Below, piece after piece: positions 18,009 to 25,249 of a stretch of DNA of 40,426 nt. The number at the start of each line of letters is the position of its first letter. Within the stretch, counting starts at the first letter, position 1. A program made the translations under genes and the position numbers. Under the pieces are notes generated by a model, which saw only the letters and a program-made list of their open reading frames with translations, ran no database searches and was not told the DNA's origin. This DNA comes from Cryomorphaceae bacterium (lineage in GTDB: Bacteria; Bacteroidota; Bacteroidia; Flavobacteriales; Flavobacteriaceae): the NCBI GenBank assembly GCA_003331875.1, contig QOQA01000013.1:1-40426 (forward strand), read 5' to 3'.

Positions 18009-19130
18009 TTAATCAAAAGCATATGATAGGCCTACTCTAAGCGTATTTTCAAGTGGACTAATGACATCAGAAGTTGAAATCAAATAAGACATATCAATCT
18101 TTAAATCATTAGTAATGAAACCCGCTCCAGCTGTAATAAATTTTCTTGATCCTTTTAGTTCGTGTTCACTAAAATATCCGGATCTTAAAAAGAAGGATTC
18201 ATTAAATGAATATTCTAATCCGATTGAATAAGTTAACTCCTTCAACTCTTCGCTAAAACCATCAGGCGCATCGTTAAATGATTTGAATAATCCAGATAAA
18301 AAGCTGATGTCTGGCTGTCTGTATGCAATTAAATCTCCGGATGAATTGTATACTTCTTCACTTGGTGTGGGCACAAGTAGTTTATTAATTTCAAAAGTAG
18401 CTGATAAGCTATTATTACTATCAAAAATAAATTCATATCCAGCACCTAGTCTCAGGTTTGTTGGTATAAAACTTTCATTACCTTGCTCCGCATACTTCAT
18501 TTTAGGTCCAAGGTTAGAAATATTAAATCCTGCTCTCCAAATTCCTTCAGAACCACCAGTTTGAACAATATCTGATTGGTAATAACCTGAAATATCAACG
18601 GCCACTGAGGATGCTGCTTCAGTCTCATCACCAAGTGACTGAATTTTAACGTCAGAGAGTAAAAACCTACCGGAAACAGCCATAGAAAAGTTTTCACTCA
18701 ACTTCAATGAGTATGCTGCATCTAAAGTAAATTCGTTAGGGTTTTCAACAATTGGTATATCAAGTGGATTTTGTAGTATATCAATATCACCAAGATTAAA
18801 GTATTTTAAACTAGCGCTCCAAGCTGATCTATCAGATATTTTGTTGTAATAAGAAATATTTGCAAGAAATACATCATTGACCAATTTACTTAAATAAGGC
18901 GTATAACTAAATCCAACTCCTCCTCCTTTTTCGCTAAAAACATATTTAGCAGGATTCCAATGTTGGGAAAAGTTATCCATTGGTGTTGCTACACCTTGTT
19001 CTCCCATTCCTGCAGCCCTAGCATCTGATGCAATCATTAGAAAGGGTACAGCTGTTGTGATAACCCTTCTTTCCTGAGAATAGCTATTAAACATTAGCAA
19101 TGAAAAGATCAATATGAAAATTTTTCTCAT
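18009..19130 (-). CDS. porV: Type IX secretion system outer membrane protein PorV (LptO)
   Basis: A 373-residue FadL-like beta-barrel. After a signal peptide (about 1-18, ending YSQ) it has the PorV hallmark ITTAVPFLMIASDARAAGMG, then VATPMDNFSQHWNPAKYVF. Many amphipathic strands follow, and the protein ends in an aromatic-rich strand (VGLSYAFD). PorV shuttles T9SS substrates from the SprA translocon to the attachment complex, where PorU removes the C-terminal domain and the cargo is anchored. Here the upstream neighbours are the collagen-like fibre and a CTD protein rather than porU. The gap to the fibre gene is 19 bases, suggesting co-transcription. Confidence 0.93.
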   Translation of the reverse strand: MRKIFILIFSLLMFNSYSQERRVITTAVPFLMIASDARAAGMGEQGVATPMDNFSQHWNPAKYVFSEKGGGVGFSYTPYLSKLVNDVFLANISYYNKISDRSAWSASLKYFNLGDIDILQNPLDIPIVENPNEFTLDAAYSLKLSENFSMAVSGRFLLSDVKIQSLGDETEAASSVAVDISGYYQSDIVQTGGSEGIWRAGFNISNLGPKMKYAEQGNESFIPTNLRLGAGYEFIFDSNNSLSATFEINKLLVPTPSEEVYNSSGDLIAYRQPDISFLSGLFKSFNDAPDGFSEELKELTYSIGLEYSFNESFFLRSGYFSEHELKGSRKFITAGAGFITNDLKIDMSYLISTSDVISPLENTLRVGLSYAFD

Positions 19131-19149
19131 AGTTTATTTTTTAAGTAAT

Positions 19150-21660
19150 TTACTTTTTTAATTCCTCGATTTCAGCTTTTAATTTCTCAATTTCTTCATT
19201 AAGTTCTTGAACAGCTTTAATTAATGGAACGACTAATTTAGAGTATTCAACACCCATAGAATCTTCATCAGTTATTGCTTTATGAACAATTTGATTTTCG
19301 ATTTGCATTTCAGAATTAACTTTTTCGATATCTTGAGCAATCAAACCAATTTGTAAAGTTGAATCTCCAGAGTAGGAATCCTTCCAATAATAAGAAACTG
19401 GATTTAATTTTAATATATATGACAAACCATAGTCTAATGGTCTTATAAAATCTTTAAGTTTTAAATCTGATGATTCTGAGTAAGCTGCAGCATATACTGT
19501 TGCACCTTTGTCTTCTGCTGCCCATAATTCAGTCATATCCTCATTACCAATAATTGCATAATTATTTTTTGCATTAGTACCAGGACCCACATTTCCTCCA
19601 ATAAAAATTCTATTATTAGCACCAGCGTTGGAAGCCGCAGGGTTTGCATTGTGACCGATCATAATATTATTATTTCCACTTTTAACATATCTTCCAGAAG
19701 CATGACCAATAAAAACATTACTCGCACCTGTAGTTATTTGTCTTCCCGCGTTATAACCAACAGTAGTATTTTGATTACCGGATGTCATATCTGTTTTTGT
19801 AGTACCACCTTCCATCAAACCAAGTCTTGTATTTTTTAATCCTGTTGAGTTTTGTGAGGAAATGTCACCAACTAATATGCTTGTAGTACTGGAAAAACCA
19901 TCTGTTAAATCATTAACAGCACCAGCAACCCCAGAAGCACCGTCAGCTCCATCAGCACCGTCGGCTCCATCAGCTCCAGCAGCACCAGTATCACCTTTTG
20001 GACCTTGTGCTCCAGTTGCACCTGTTTCACCTTGTGGACCTTGTGCTCCAGTTGCTCCTGTTTCACCTTTTTGACCAATTTCAGTTCCATCAGTTAAATA
20101 ATACTTAGCTGCATATACTACAGCCGCCTTATCACCTGCCATCCAAACCTCTTCAACTGAACTATTTCCTAAAACAACAGTCTTATTTTTTGTGGCTTGC
20201 GCCCCCGCTCCAATCGCAGTTCTGTTAATTGATCCAGCTAAATTCGTACTGGCATTGTGACCAATTAGGGTATTTGAAGTTCCACCAATGAGCTCATCAC
20301 CAGCAGTATTACCAACTGCAGTATTAAAGCTTCCGTTTGTAACAAGCTTTAATGCATCTTTTCCAATTCCTGTATTTGATGAGCCAATTTTAGCGGCACC
20401 TAAAGAATTATATCCAACTGCAGTGTTATTGTCACCTGTTGTGATCGCATCAAGTGATGTTACACCAACTGAAAGGTTAAAATTTGCAGCATTAGTCGTT
20501 GAAGATGGATCATTACCTACATAAAGAGAGTTACTCTCAGACAAAACATCATCTAATCCAAGAAGTGTAGAAGATCCACTACTACCACTTCCTGTAGCAG
20601 CAGTTGTCATTGAGGTTCCATCAGCGAAAGCAATTCCCTTCAAATATACAGTAGCTCCTTGGTCTTGCGCCATATAAACCTTGCTAACATTTGCATTACC
20701 AATTGTTACAACATTATCACCATCAACACCAACAGCGCTTGGACCAATAACAACTTGGCCTCTGGCACTATTAGAACCAGCCTGAGCATTATATCCTAAC
20801 AATACATTATTATTTCCAGTTGTAAGATTTGATCCAGCAGACATACCAACAGCAACATTGTTGTTAGCATTTGAGTTTTTCAATGCACTATGACCAACTG
20901 CAACTGATCTTAGACCTGATGTTGAACTGGTTAGAGCATTAAAACCAATAGCAACCGTATCGTCAACATTACTGGCTGCGTCTAGAGCATTAATACCTAC
21001 AGCAACATTGGTGTTTGAGCCCTGAGAGTTTGATTCAGGATCACTACCACCATTAATCCAAACACCGTTTGAGTAGGTACTAACATCACTCAAATCATTA
21101 AGCGCACTTGCACCACCTGATCCAGCAGGTCCAGTTTCACCTTGTGGACCCTGTGCTCCAGTTGCTCCAGTTGCTCCTGTATCACCTTTTGGTCCTTGTG
21201 CTCCAGTTGCTCCAGCAGGTCCAGCAGGTCCAGCAGGTCCAGCAGGTCCAGCAGGTCCAGCAGCACCATCTTTTGCATTTAGAGCATACAATGCGTATGG
21301 AACAGGCAGTAATTCGCTTTCCGTTGTAACCGAGTAGTTAAATCCGTCTAACACAGTGATAGTTGCACTAACATAATGCTTGCCAGATCCCCAGTCAATG
21401 GCTGAAAATGCAGATAGATTTTTTGATCCAAGTCTTAGACTAACAAGACCGTTTTTACTTGTTGTTGCCAAATGAGACTCAGAATAAACAGTGGCTCCAT
21501 TGCTTGTTATTGCCAAATCAATTTCAACATCTGTACTTACAACTAAATTACCATTTGCATATCTTACGATACTCTGATACGAAAGATCCTGAGATATCTG
21601 CGAATATGAAAAGGATGAAAATAAAGTTATGAATGATAAAAAGGTTAATAGTTTTTTCAT
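19150..21660 (-). CDS. Collagen-like, YadA-head-like surface fibre with S74 intramolecular chaperone domain
   Basis: An 836-residue secreted modular protein. A signal peptide (1-21, ending SYSQ) is followed by a small beta domain common in Bacteroidota (to about 130, ending LLPVPYALYALNAKDG). Gly-X-Y block 1 is at 132-183 (17 triplets). Head module 1 is at about 184-364, with VAVG-type repeats such as NNNVAVGMSAGSNLTTG. Head module 2 is at about 365-528, block 2 at 529-582 (18 triplets), and head module 3 at about 583-729. The C-terminal S74 domain runs 730-836 and carries SDLKLK (Ser731, Lys736), matching the SDxxLK processing dyad, plus LIAQDIEKV and a terminal coiled coil. The S74 family trimerises fibres and then cleaves itself off. 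The protein is probably a trimeric adhesin or stalk. It has no T9SS CTD of its own, so its export route is unclear. Confidence 0.88.
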   Translation of the reverse strand: MKKLLTFLSFITLFSSFSYSQISQDLSYQSIVRYANGNLVVSTDVEIDLAITSNGATVYSESHLATTSKNGLVSLRLGSKNLSAFSAIDWGSGKHYVSATITVLDGFNYSVTTESELLPVPYALYALNAKDGAAGPAGPAGPAGPAGPAGATGAQGPKGDTGATGATGAQGPQGETGPAGSGGASALNDLSDVSTYSNGVWINGGSDPESNSQGSNTNVAVGINALDAASNVDDTVAIGFNALTSSTSGLRSVAVGHSALKNSNANNNVAVGMSAGSNLTTGNNNVLLGYNAQAGSNSARGQVVIGPSAVGVDGDNVVTIGNANVSKVYMAQDQGATVYLKGIAFADGTSMTTAATGSGSSGSSTLLGLDDVLSESNSLYVGNDPSSTTNAANFNLSVGVTSLDAITTGDNNTAVGYNSLGAAKIGSSNTGIGKDALKLVTNGSFNTAVGNTAGDELIGGTSNTLIGHNASTNLAGSINRTAIGAGAQATKNKTVVLGNSSVEEVWMAGDKAAVVYAAKYYLTDGTEIGQKGETGATGAQGPQGETGATGAQGPKGDTGAAGADGADGADGADGASGVAGAVNDLTDGFSSTTSILVGDISSQNSTGLKNTRLGLMEGGTTKTDMTSGNQNTTVGYNAGRQITTGASNVFIGHASGRYVKSGNNNIMIGHNANPAASNAGANNRIFIGGNVGPGTNAKNNYAIIGNEDMTELWAAEDKGATVYAAAYSESSDLKLKDFIRPLDYGLSYILKLNPVSYYWKDSYSGDSTLQIGLIAQDIEKVNSEMQIENQIVHKAITDEDSMGVEYSKLVVPLIKAVQELNEEIEKLKAEIEELKK
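19915..20076 (-). repeat. Collagen-like Gly-X-Y block 2 (18 triplets)
   Basis: This in-frame block encodes 18 Gly-X-Y triplets (residues 529-582 of the fibre): GET/GAT/GAQ/GPQ/GPK/GDT followed by a run of four GAD triplets. The GAD part is a degenerate 9-bp repeat with varied third codon positions. The upstream portion shares long near-identical stretches with block 1 at 21112-21267. Confidence 0.9.
21112..21267 (-). repeat. Collagen-like Gly-X-Y block 1 (17 triplets)
   Basis: This in-frame block encodes 17 Gly-X-Y triplets (residues 132-183 of the fibre). It opens with GAA and five GPA triplets, then GAT/GAQ/GPK/GDT/GET. Charged triplets such as GPKGDT and GPQGET are typical stabilisers of bacterial triple helices that lack hydroxyproline. 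Confidence 0.9.
21211..21264 (-). repeat. 9-bp minisatellite TCCAGCAGG, about six copies
   Basis: Read on the + strand, five exact copies of TCCAGCAGG start at 21211, 21220, 21229, 21238 and 21247. A sixth copy at 21256 differs only in its last base. On the coding strand it encodes (Gly-Pro-Ala)n. The unit length keeps the reading frame, so copy-number change would lengthen or shorten the triple helix without breaking the protein. Confidence 0.92.
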
Positions 21661-21669
21661 TTTAAAAAA

Positions 21670-22134
21670 TTAGTATTTAATTATTTTGATTGTTTTATTA
21701 AGTTTTTCCTGTTTGAATATGTGAACAAAATATACGCCATTGGCTAATGTTGAAACATCTAAAGGATATGGGTTTGAATCAATTATTCCCTCTGTAATAT
21801 ATGCTCCAGCGACAGAGCTAACTGAATAGCTAAGTGCTCCAATATCGTCGATACCAAGTGATATAAACACCCTATTGGTGGTCGGGTTTGGATAGGCCTT
21901 TAAAGAAATGAAATCAAATTCGATTACGTCGCCATCGACATAGAAAGATTGTAATATACCTTCTTTGTAAGAAATATTATTAGAGGTGTTTTTATAAAAA
22001 ATTTGTCCTAGAGAGTAATCAACGTCTAAAGAAGTTGTATTTGAGGAGGTACCTCCACTTGCAACAAATCCACTTTGGGAAAAAGCGCTAAAAATACAAA
22101 AAGAGAATAACACAGATATCATAAGTTTTTCCAT
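21670..22134 (-). CDS. Small secreted protein with T9SS type A sorting domain
   Basis: A 154-residue protein with a signal peptide (1-20, ending AFSQ). A short beta-rich region (about 21-70) has the pattern VASGGTSSNTTSLDVDYSLG followed by QIFYKNT and KEGILQSFYV, seen in small Bacteroidota CTD proteins. The type A C-terminal sorting domain (about 79-154) has AYPNPTTNRVFISL, LDVSTLANGVYFVHI and a terminal KIIKY. T9SS substrates carry this CTD, which PorU normally removes on anchoring. Here the cargo is only about 55 residues, so the protein is nearly all sorting signal. It starts the minus-strand unit that continues (9-base gap) into the collagen-like fibre and then porV. Its role is unknown. 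Confidence 0.82.
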   Translation of the reverse strand: MEKLMISVLFSFCIFSAFSQSGFVASGGTSSNTTSLDVDYSLGQIFYKNTSNNISYKEGILQSFYVDGDVIEFDFISLKAYPNPTTNRVFISLGIDDIGALSYSVSSVAGAYITEGIIDSNPYPLDVSTLANGVYFVHIFKQEKLNKTIKIIKY

Positions 22135-22303
22135 ATTAATATATTCTGAAAATTAATTTTTTGGTTGTTTTCCAAGTTATGAATTATTTAAAAACAAACA
22201 AAAATTTGCCTGCACATTTTACTTGAGGCACATTTCTTGTACTATAAATTATGTGTATAAATTTTAAAGTAATTTCGATTCTTTATATATTTACGACCAG
22301 CGT
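22135..22303. other. Divergent intergenic region between the CTD gene and gldJ
   Basis: These 169 bases are the longest gene-free stretch in the window and must hold promoters for both directions. Leftward, TAACTTGG (plus-strand 22172-22179) with TTTG (plus-strand CAAA at 22199-22202) 19 bases away is a one-mismatch candidate. Rightward, CTTG at 22236-22239 with TAAATTTT at 22258-22265, 18 bases apart, is a one-mismatch candidate, and TATATTTA lies at 22286-22293. A TGCCT/AGGCA inverted repeat surrounds part of 22208-22230. I see no RNA gene or open frame. Confidence 0.4.
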
Positions 22304-23923
22304 ATGAAAAAATTAAATTTTTTAATTCTACTATTTACAGTCCTTTTAGTAATTGGATGTAACAGAAATAGCATGAAGGGAAGTGGTAAAAATTCGTCAT
22401 CTGCCACAGGGTGGAGTATAAATGATAAAGACGGTGGTGGTTTTTCATACAACAAAAAATATAAAGGGCAAATATCCGCACCTGGTATGGTATTTATTCA
22501 AGGTGGAACTTTTGTAAAGGGCAATGCCAAGGATAATGTTTTAAATGATTGGAATAATACACCAACACAACAATATGTACGTTCATTTTTTATGGATGAA
22601 ACTGAAGTTACAAATGTGATGTACCGTGAATACCTTTTCTGGTTAAAGAAGAAATTTTATAAATCAGATTCTGAAGAAATAAAGAACATCTATTTTGCTG
22701 CATTACCTGATACTCTTGTTTGGAGGAATCCCTTAGGATTTAATGAAGACATGGTCAATAATTACCTCAGACATCCTGCTTTTAATAATCATCCTGTAGT
22801 GGGTGTTTCGTGGGTACAAGCACAAAACTTTTCAAAGTGGAGAACAAACAGAGTCAACGAGAAAATTTTATTAGACAAAGGCTTTTTAAACGAAGAAGCT
22901 TTGAAAGAATTACATAATGACTCGACTAACGTTTATGGATTTAATACACTTAGTTATTTAGTTAGTCCTAAATCTTCATACGGTGGAAATTTAGAAAATC
23001 TTATTGAGGGTACAGTTTCTGCAGATGCAGAAAACCCTGAGTTCGTTTCTATTGAAACTGGATTATTGGTTCCAACTTACAGACTTCCCACAGAATCTGA
23101 GTGGGAATATGCAGCTTTAGGATTAGAGGAATTAAGAGAAGGTAATTTATACAGAGGAAAGAAAAAGTTTCCTTGGTCTGGTGAGTATACTAGATCACAG
23201 CAAAAAAAGACGCTTGGTGATCAACTAGCTAACTTCAAACTTGGAAGAGGTGATTATGGTGGAATTGCGGGTTGGTCTGAAGAAGGAAGTGGAATCACTA
23301 CAAGTAGCATGGCTTATCCTCCAAACAGTTTTGGTTTATATGGTATGGCGGGAAACGTTTCAGAATGGGTTGCTGATGTTTACAGACCCATAATTGACGA
23401 GGAAGCTAATGATTTTAATTATTACAGAGGAAATGTTTACTCCAAACCTCAAATTACTAGAGACGGAAAAATTACAACAATAGATCGAGAAAATTTCAAG
23501 GATCAATTTCAAGTAATGGAAAATGGTCGTCTAAAAATATTTAAGCTACCAGGTGAGATTGCCTCTGAAGATCTCACGGAAGATGATCTTAGAAGAATTA
23601 ACTATACCAGGGCTGAAAACAGAGATTTTCAAGATGGTGATAATGAATCCACAAGAGAGTTTGCTAGCAGTAGTAATAATTTAAATAGACCTATGTATAG
23701 CGATCCTACTTTAACAAAATCTTCATCTACAAAAAGATTGACACTAATTAGTAATGAAGCTAGGGTATACAAAGGCGGTTCTTGGCTTGACAGATCATAC
23801 TATTTGGATCCCGCGCAAAGAAGATTCTATCCTGAGTATTTTGCAACAAACTTCATTGGTTTTAGAAATGCTATGTCTTACATGGGTGAAGATAGGAATC
23901 AAACAAAGCCCAAAAGAAGGTAA
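22304..23923 (+). CDS. gldJ: Gliding motility lipoprotein GldJ
   Basis: A 539-residue outer-membrane lipoprotein of the gliding/T9SS machinery. Lipidation is expected at Cys19 in LLVIGCN. Two separated parts of an FGE-sulfatase fold are visible: PGMVFIQGGTFVKGN with FFMDETEVTNVMYREY near the N-terminus, then YRLPTESEWEYAALG, GLYGMAGNVSEWVADVYRP and KGGSWLD, ending in IGFRNAMSYMGEDR. The long insert between fold parts and the C-terminal basic tail fit GldJ rather than GldK. In F. johnsoniae GldJ stabilises GldK and is required for secretion and gliding. The porV-containing unit is divergent from it across 22135-22303. Confidence 0.93.
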   Translation: MKKLNFLILLFTVLLVIGCNRNSMKGSGKNSSSATGWSINDKDGGGFSYNKKYKGQISAPGMVFIQGGTFVKGNAKDNVLNDWNNTPTQQYVRSFFMDETEVTNVMYREYLFWLKKKFYKSDSEEIKNIYFAALPDTLVWRNPLGFNEDMVNNYLRHPAFNNHPVVGVSWVQAQNFSKWRTNRVNEKILLDKGFLNEEALKELHNDSTNVYGFNTLSYLVSPKSSYGGNLENLIEGTVSADAENPEFVSIETGLLVPTYRLPTESEWEYAALGLEELREGNLYRGKKKFPWSGEYTRSQQKKTLGDQLANFKLGRGDYGGIAGWSEEGSGITTSSMAYPPNSFGLYGMAGNVSEWVADVYRPIIDEEANDFNYYRGNVYSKPQITRDGKITTIDRENFKDQFQVMENGRLKIFKLPGEIASEDLTEDDLRRINYTRAENRDFQDGDNESTREFASSSNNLNRPMYSDPTLTKSSSTKRLTLISNEARVYKGGSWLDRSYYLDPAQRRFYPEYFATNFIGFRNAMSYMGEDRNQTKPKRR

Positions 23924-23965
23924 TTATTTCCTTAGTTCACATTAACTTATTCTTTATATTTAATT

Positions 23966-25249
23966 ATGGTTGCAATCCATGATCTTTATGAGGAATTAAT
24001 ATTATCAAATTATCTTGTTGATATAGACTCAAGAAAAATCAGAAAGGGTTCTATTTTTTTTGGTATTAAGGGGGATAATTTCAATGGAAATGATTTTGTA
24101 CTTGATGCGCTTAATAATGGGTCTCGTTTAGCTGTAACTGATGTTGAAAACCCAAAGTTCAATAACAACCCCCATATAATTAAAGTCCCAGATTCTCTCG
24201 CTACACTTCAAGAAATCTCAAGGTTTCATAGAAAAAATTCTAATGCTAAAGTTATAGGCATCACTGGAAGCAACGGTAAGACAACAACTAAAGAATTAAT
24301 TTTTAAGGTACTTAGTTCAAAATTTAAAACAATTTGTAGTATAGGAAATTTTAACAATCACATAGGTTTACCTCTAAGTCTTTTAGAAATACGAAATGAT
24401 ACTGAATTTGCTGTGATTGAAATGGGAGCCAATAACTTTGGTGAAATTGAATTTTTAACCTCACTTTGTGAACCTGATTTCGGCTATATCACAAATTTTG
24501 GAAAAGCTCATCTAGAGGGGTTTATTAATATTGATGGGGTGATAAAAGCCAAGACTGAGCTCTATCATTGGATAATTGAAAACGATAAAGTTTTACTGAT
24601 TAACAGCGAAGATAAAACTCAAAATAAATTTATTAATCATAAAAGTATTGTGTTTGGAAGTAATAACAAATGCAATTATACTTTCAGTGAAAACAATATA
24701 GATTTGGTTTGTGTTTTATTTGAAGAATTTTTGTTTAAAACTAACCTCTATGGTTCATATAACTATTCTAATGTCTGTGCTGCTATTGCTTTAGGTCTAG
24801 AATTTGGTCTTGACAAAAATGAAATTAATCAAACTTTAGTTGATTATAATTCCGAAAACAACAGGTCTGAAATTATTAGAATTAATGATAAAACAATCAT
24901 TCTTGATGCGTATAATGCTAATCCCTCAAGCATGGAAGAGGCTATCAAATCATTTTCAAACTTAAAAGGTAAAAAAATAATTATTCTAGGTGACATGTAT
25001 GAGATTGGTAAAGAATCATCAATAGAACACAAAAAAATTATAAAATTATGTGAAGAAATACCCAATTGTAAATGTATTTTTATTGGAGAACATTTTTATA
25101 TTTTTTCAAGTACTGAAAAAGGTTCAAAATTTTTCAAAAATAAATCTGATTTTTATAATTCAGATATAAAAATTGATGAAAATAAAATTCTTATAAAAGG
25201 ATCGAGAGGTATGAAAATGGAAGAAATCTTAAAATATATAAAACAATGA
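23966..25249 (+). CDS. murF: UDP-N-acetylmuramoyl-tripeptide--D-alanyl-D-alanine ligase (MurF)
   Basis: A 427-residue Mur ligase that adds D-Ala-D-Ala to UDP-MurNAc-tripeptide in the cytoplasm. The N-terminal domain has DSRKIRKGSIFFGIKGDNFNG with the MurE/MurF DSR motif. The ATP site is GITGSNGKTTTKE near 95. The central domain has FAVIEMGANNFGEI and GYITNFGKAHLEGF, and the C-terminal domain has DAYNANPSSMEEAI and LGDMYEIG. The position after gldJ matches the gldJ-murF order known in Flavobacteriia. Its stop overlaps the amidase start as ATGA. Confidence 0.94.
   Translation: MVAIHDLYEELILSNYLVDIDSRKIRKGSIFFGIKGDNFNGNDFVLDALNNGSRLAVTDVENPKFNNNPHIIKVPDSLATLQEISRFHRKNSNAKVIGITGSNGKTTTKELIFKVLSSKFKTICSIGNFNNHIGLPLSLLEIRNDTEFAVIEMGANNFGEIEFLTSLCEPDFGYITNFGKAHLEGFINIDGVIKAKTELYHWIIENDKVLLINSEDKTQNKFINHKSIVFGSNNKCNYTFSENNIDLVCVLFEEFLFKTNLYGSYNYSNVCAAIALGLEFGLDKNEINQTLVDYNSENNRSEIIRINDKTIILDAYNANPSSMEEAIKSFSNLKGKKIIILGDMYEIGKESSIEHKKIIKLCEEIPNCKCIFIGEHFYIFSSTEKGSKFFKNKSDFYNSDIKIDENKILIKGSRGMKMEEILKYIKQ

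Noticed and set aside
19862-20074. Pro/Ala/Ser-rich open frame on the + strand
   Set aside because: It is the antisense reading of Gly-X-Y block 2. Glycine codons read backwards give proline-rich strings, so it carries no independent support.
21112-21267. Possible CRISPR-like array
   Set aside because: The unit is only 9 bases with no spacers, and it encodes collagen triplets in frame.
21090-21329. Leu/Gln/Val-rich open frames on both strands over block 1
   Set aside because: They are out-of-frame readings of the 9-bp repeat, with low-complexity composition.
19150-22134. Prophage remnant suggested by the S74 tail-fibre domain
   Set aside because: There are no capsid, terminase, tail or integrase genes or attachment repeats. 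The fibre has a bacterial signal peptide and sits by porV and gldJ.
21661-22303. Degraded porU fragment
   Set aside because: No peptidase C25 His-Gly or Cys motif is seen in any frame. The CTD in the small gene belongs to a complete short protein with its own signal peptide.
22135-22303. tRNA or small RNA gene in the gldJ divergent region
   Set aside because: No cloverleaf, CCA end or GC-rich structured element is visible. Only a 5-bp inverted repeat and AT-rich promoter-like sequence are present.
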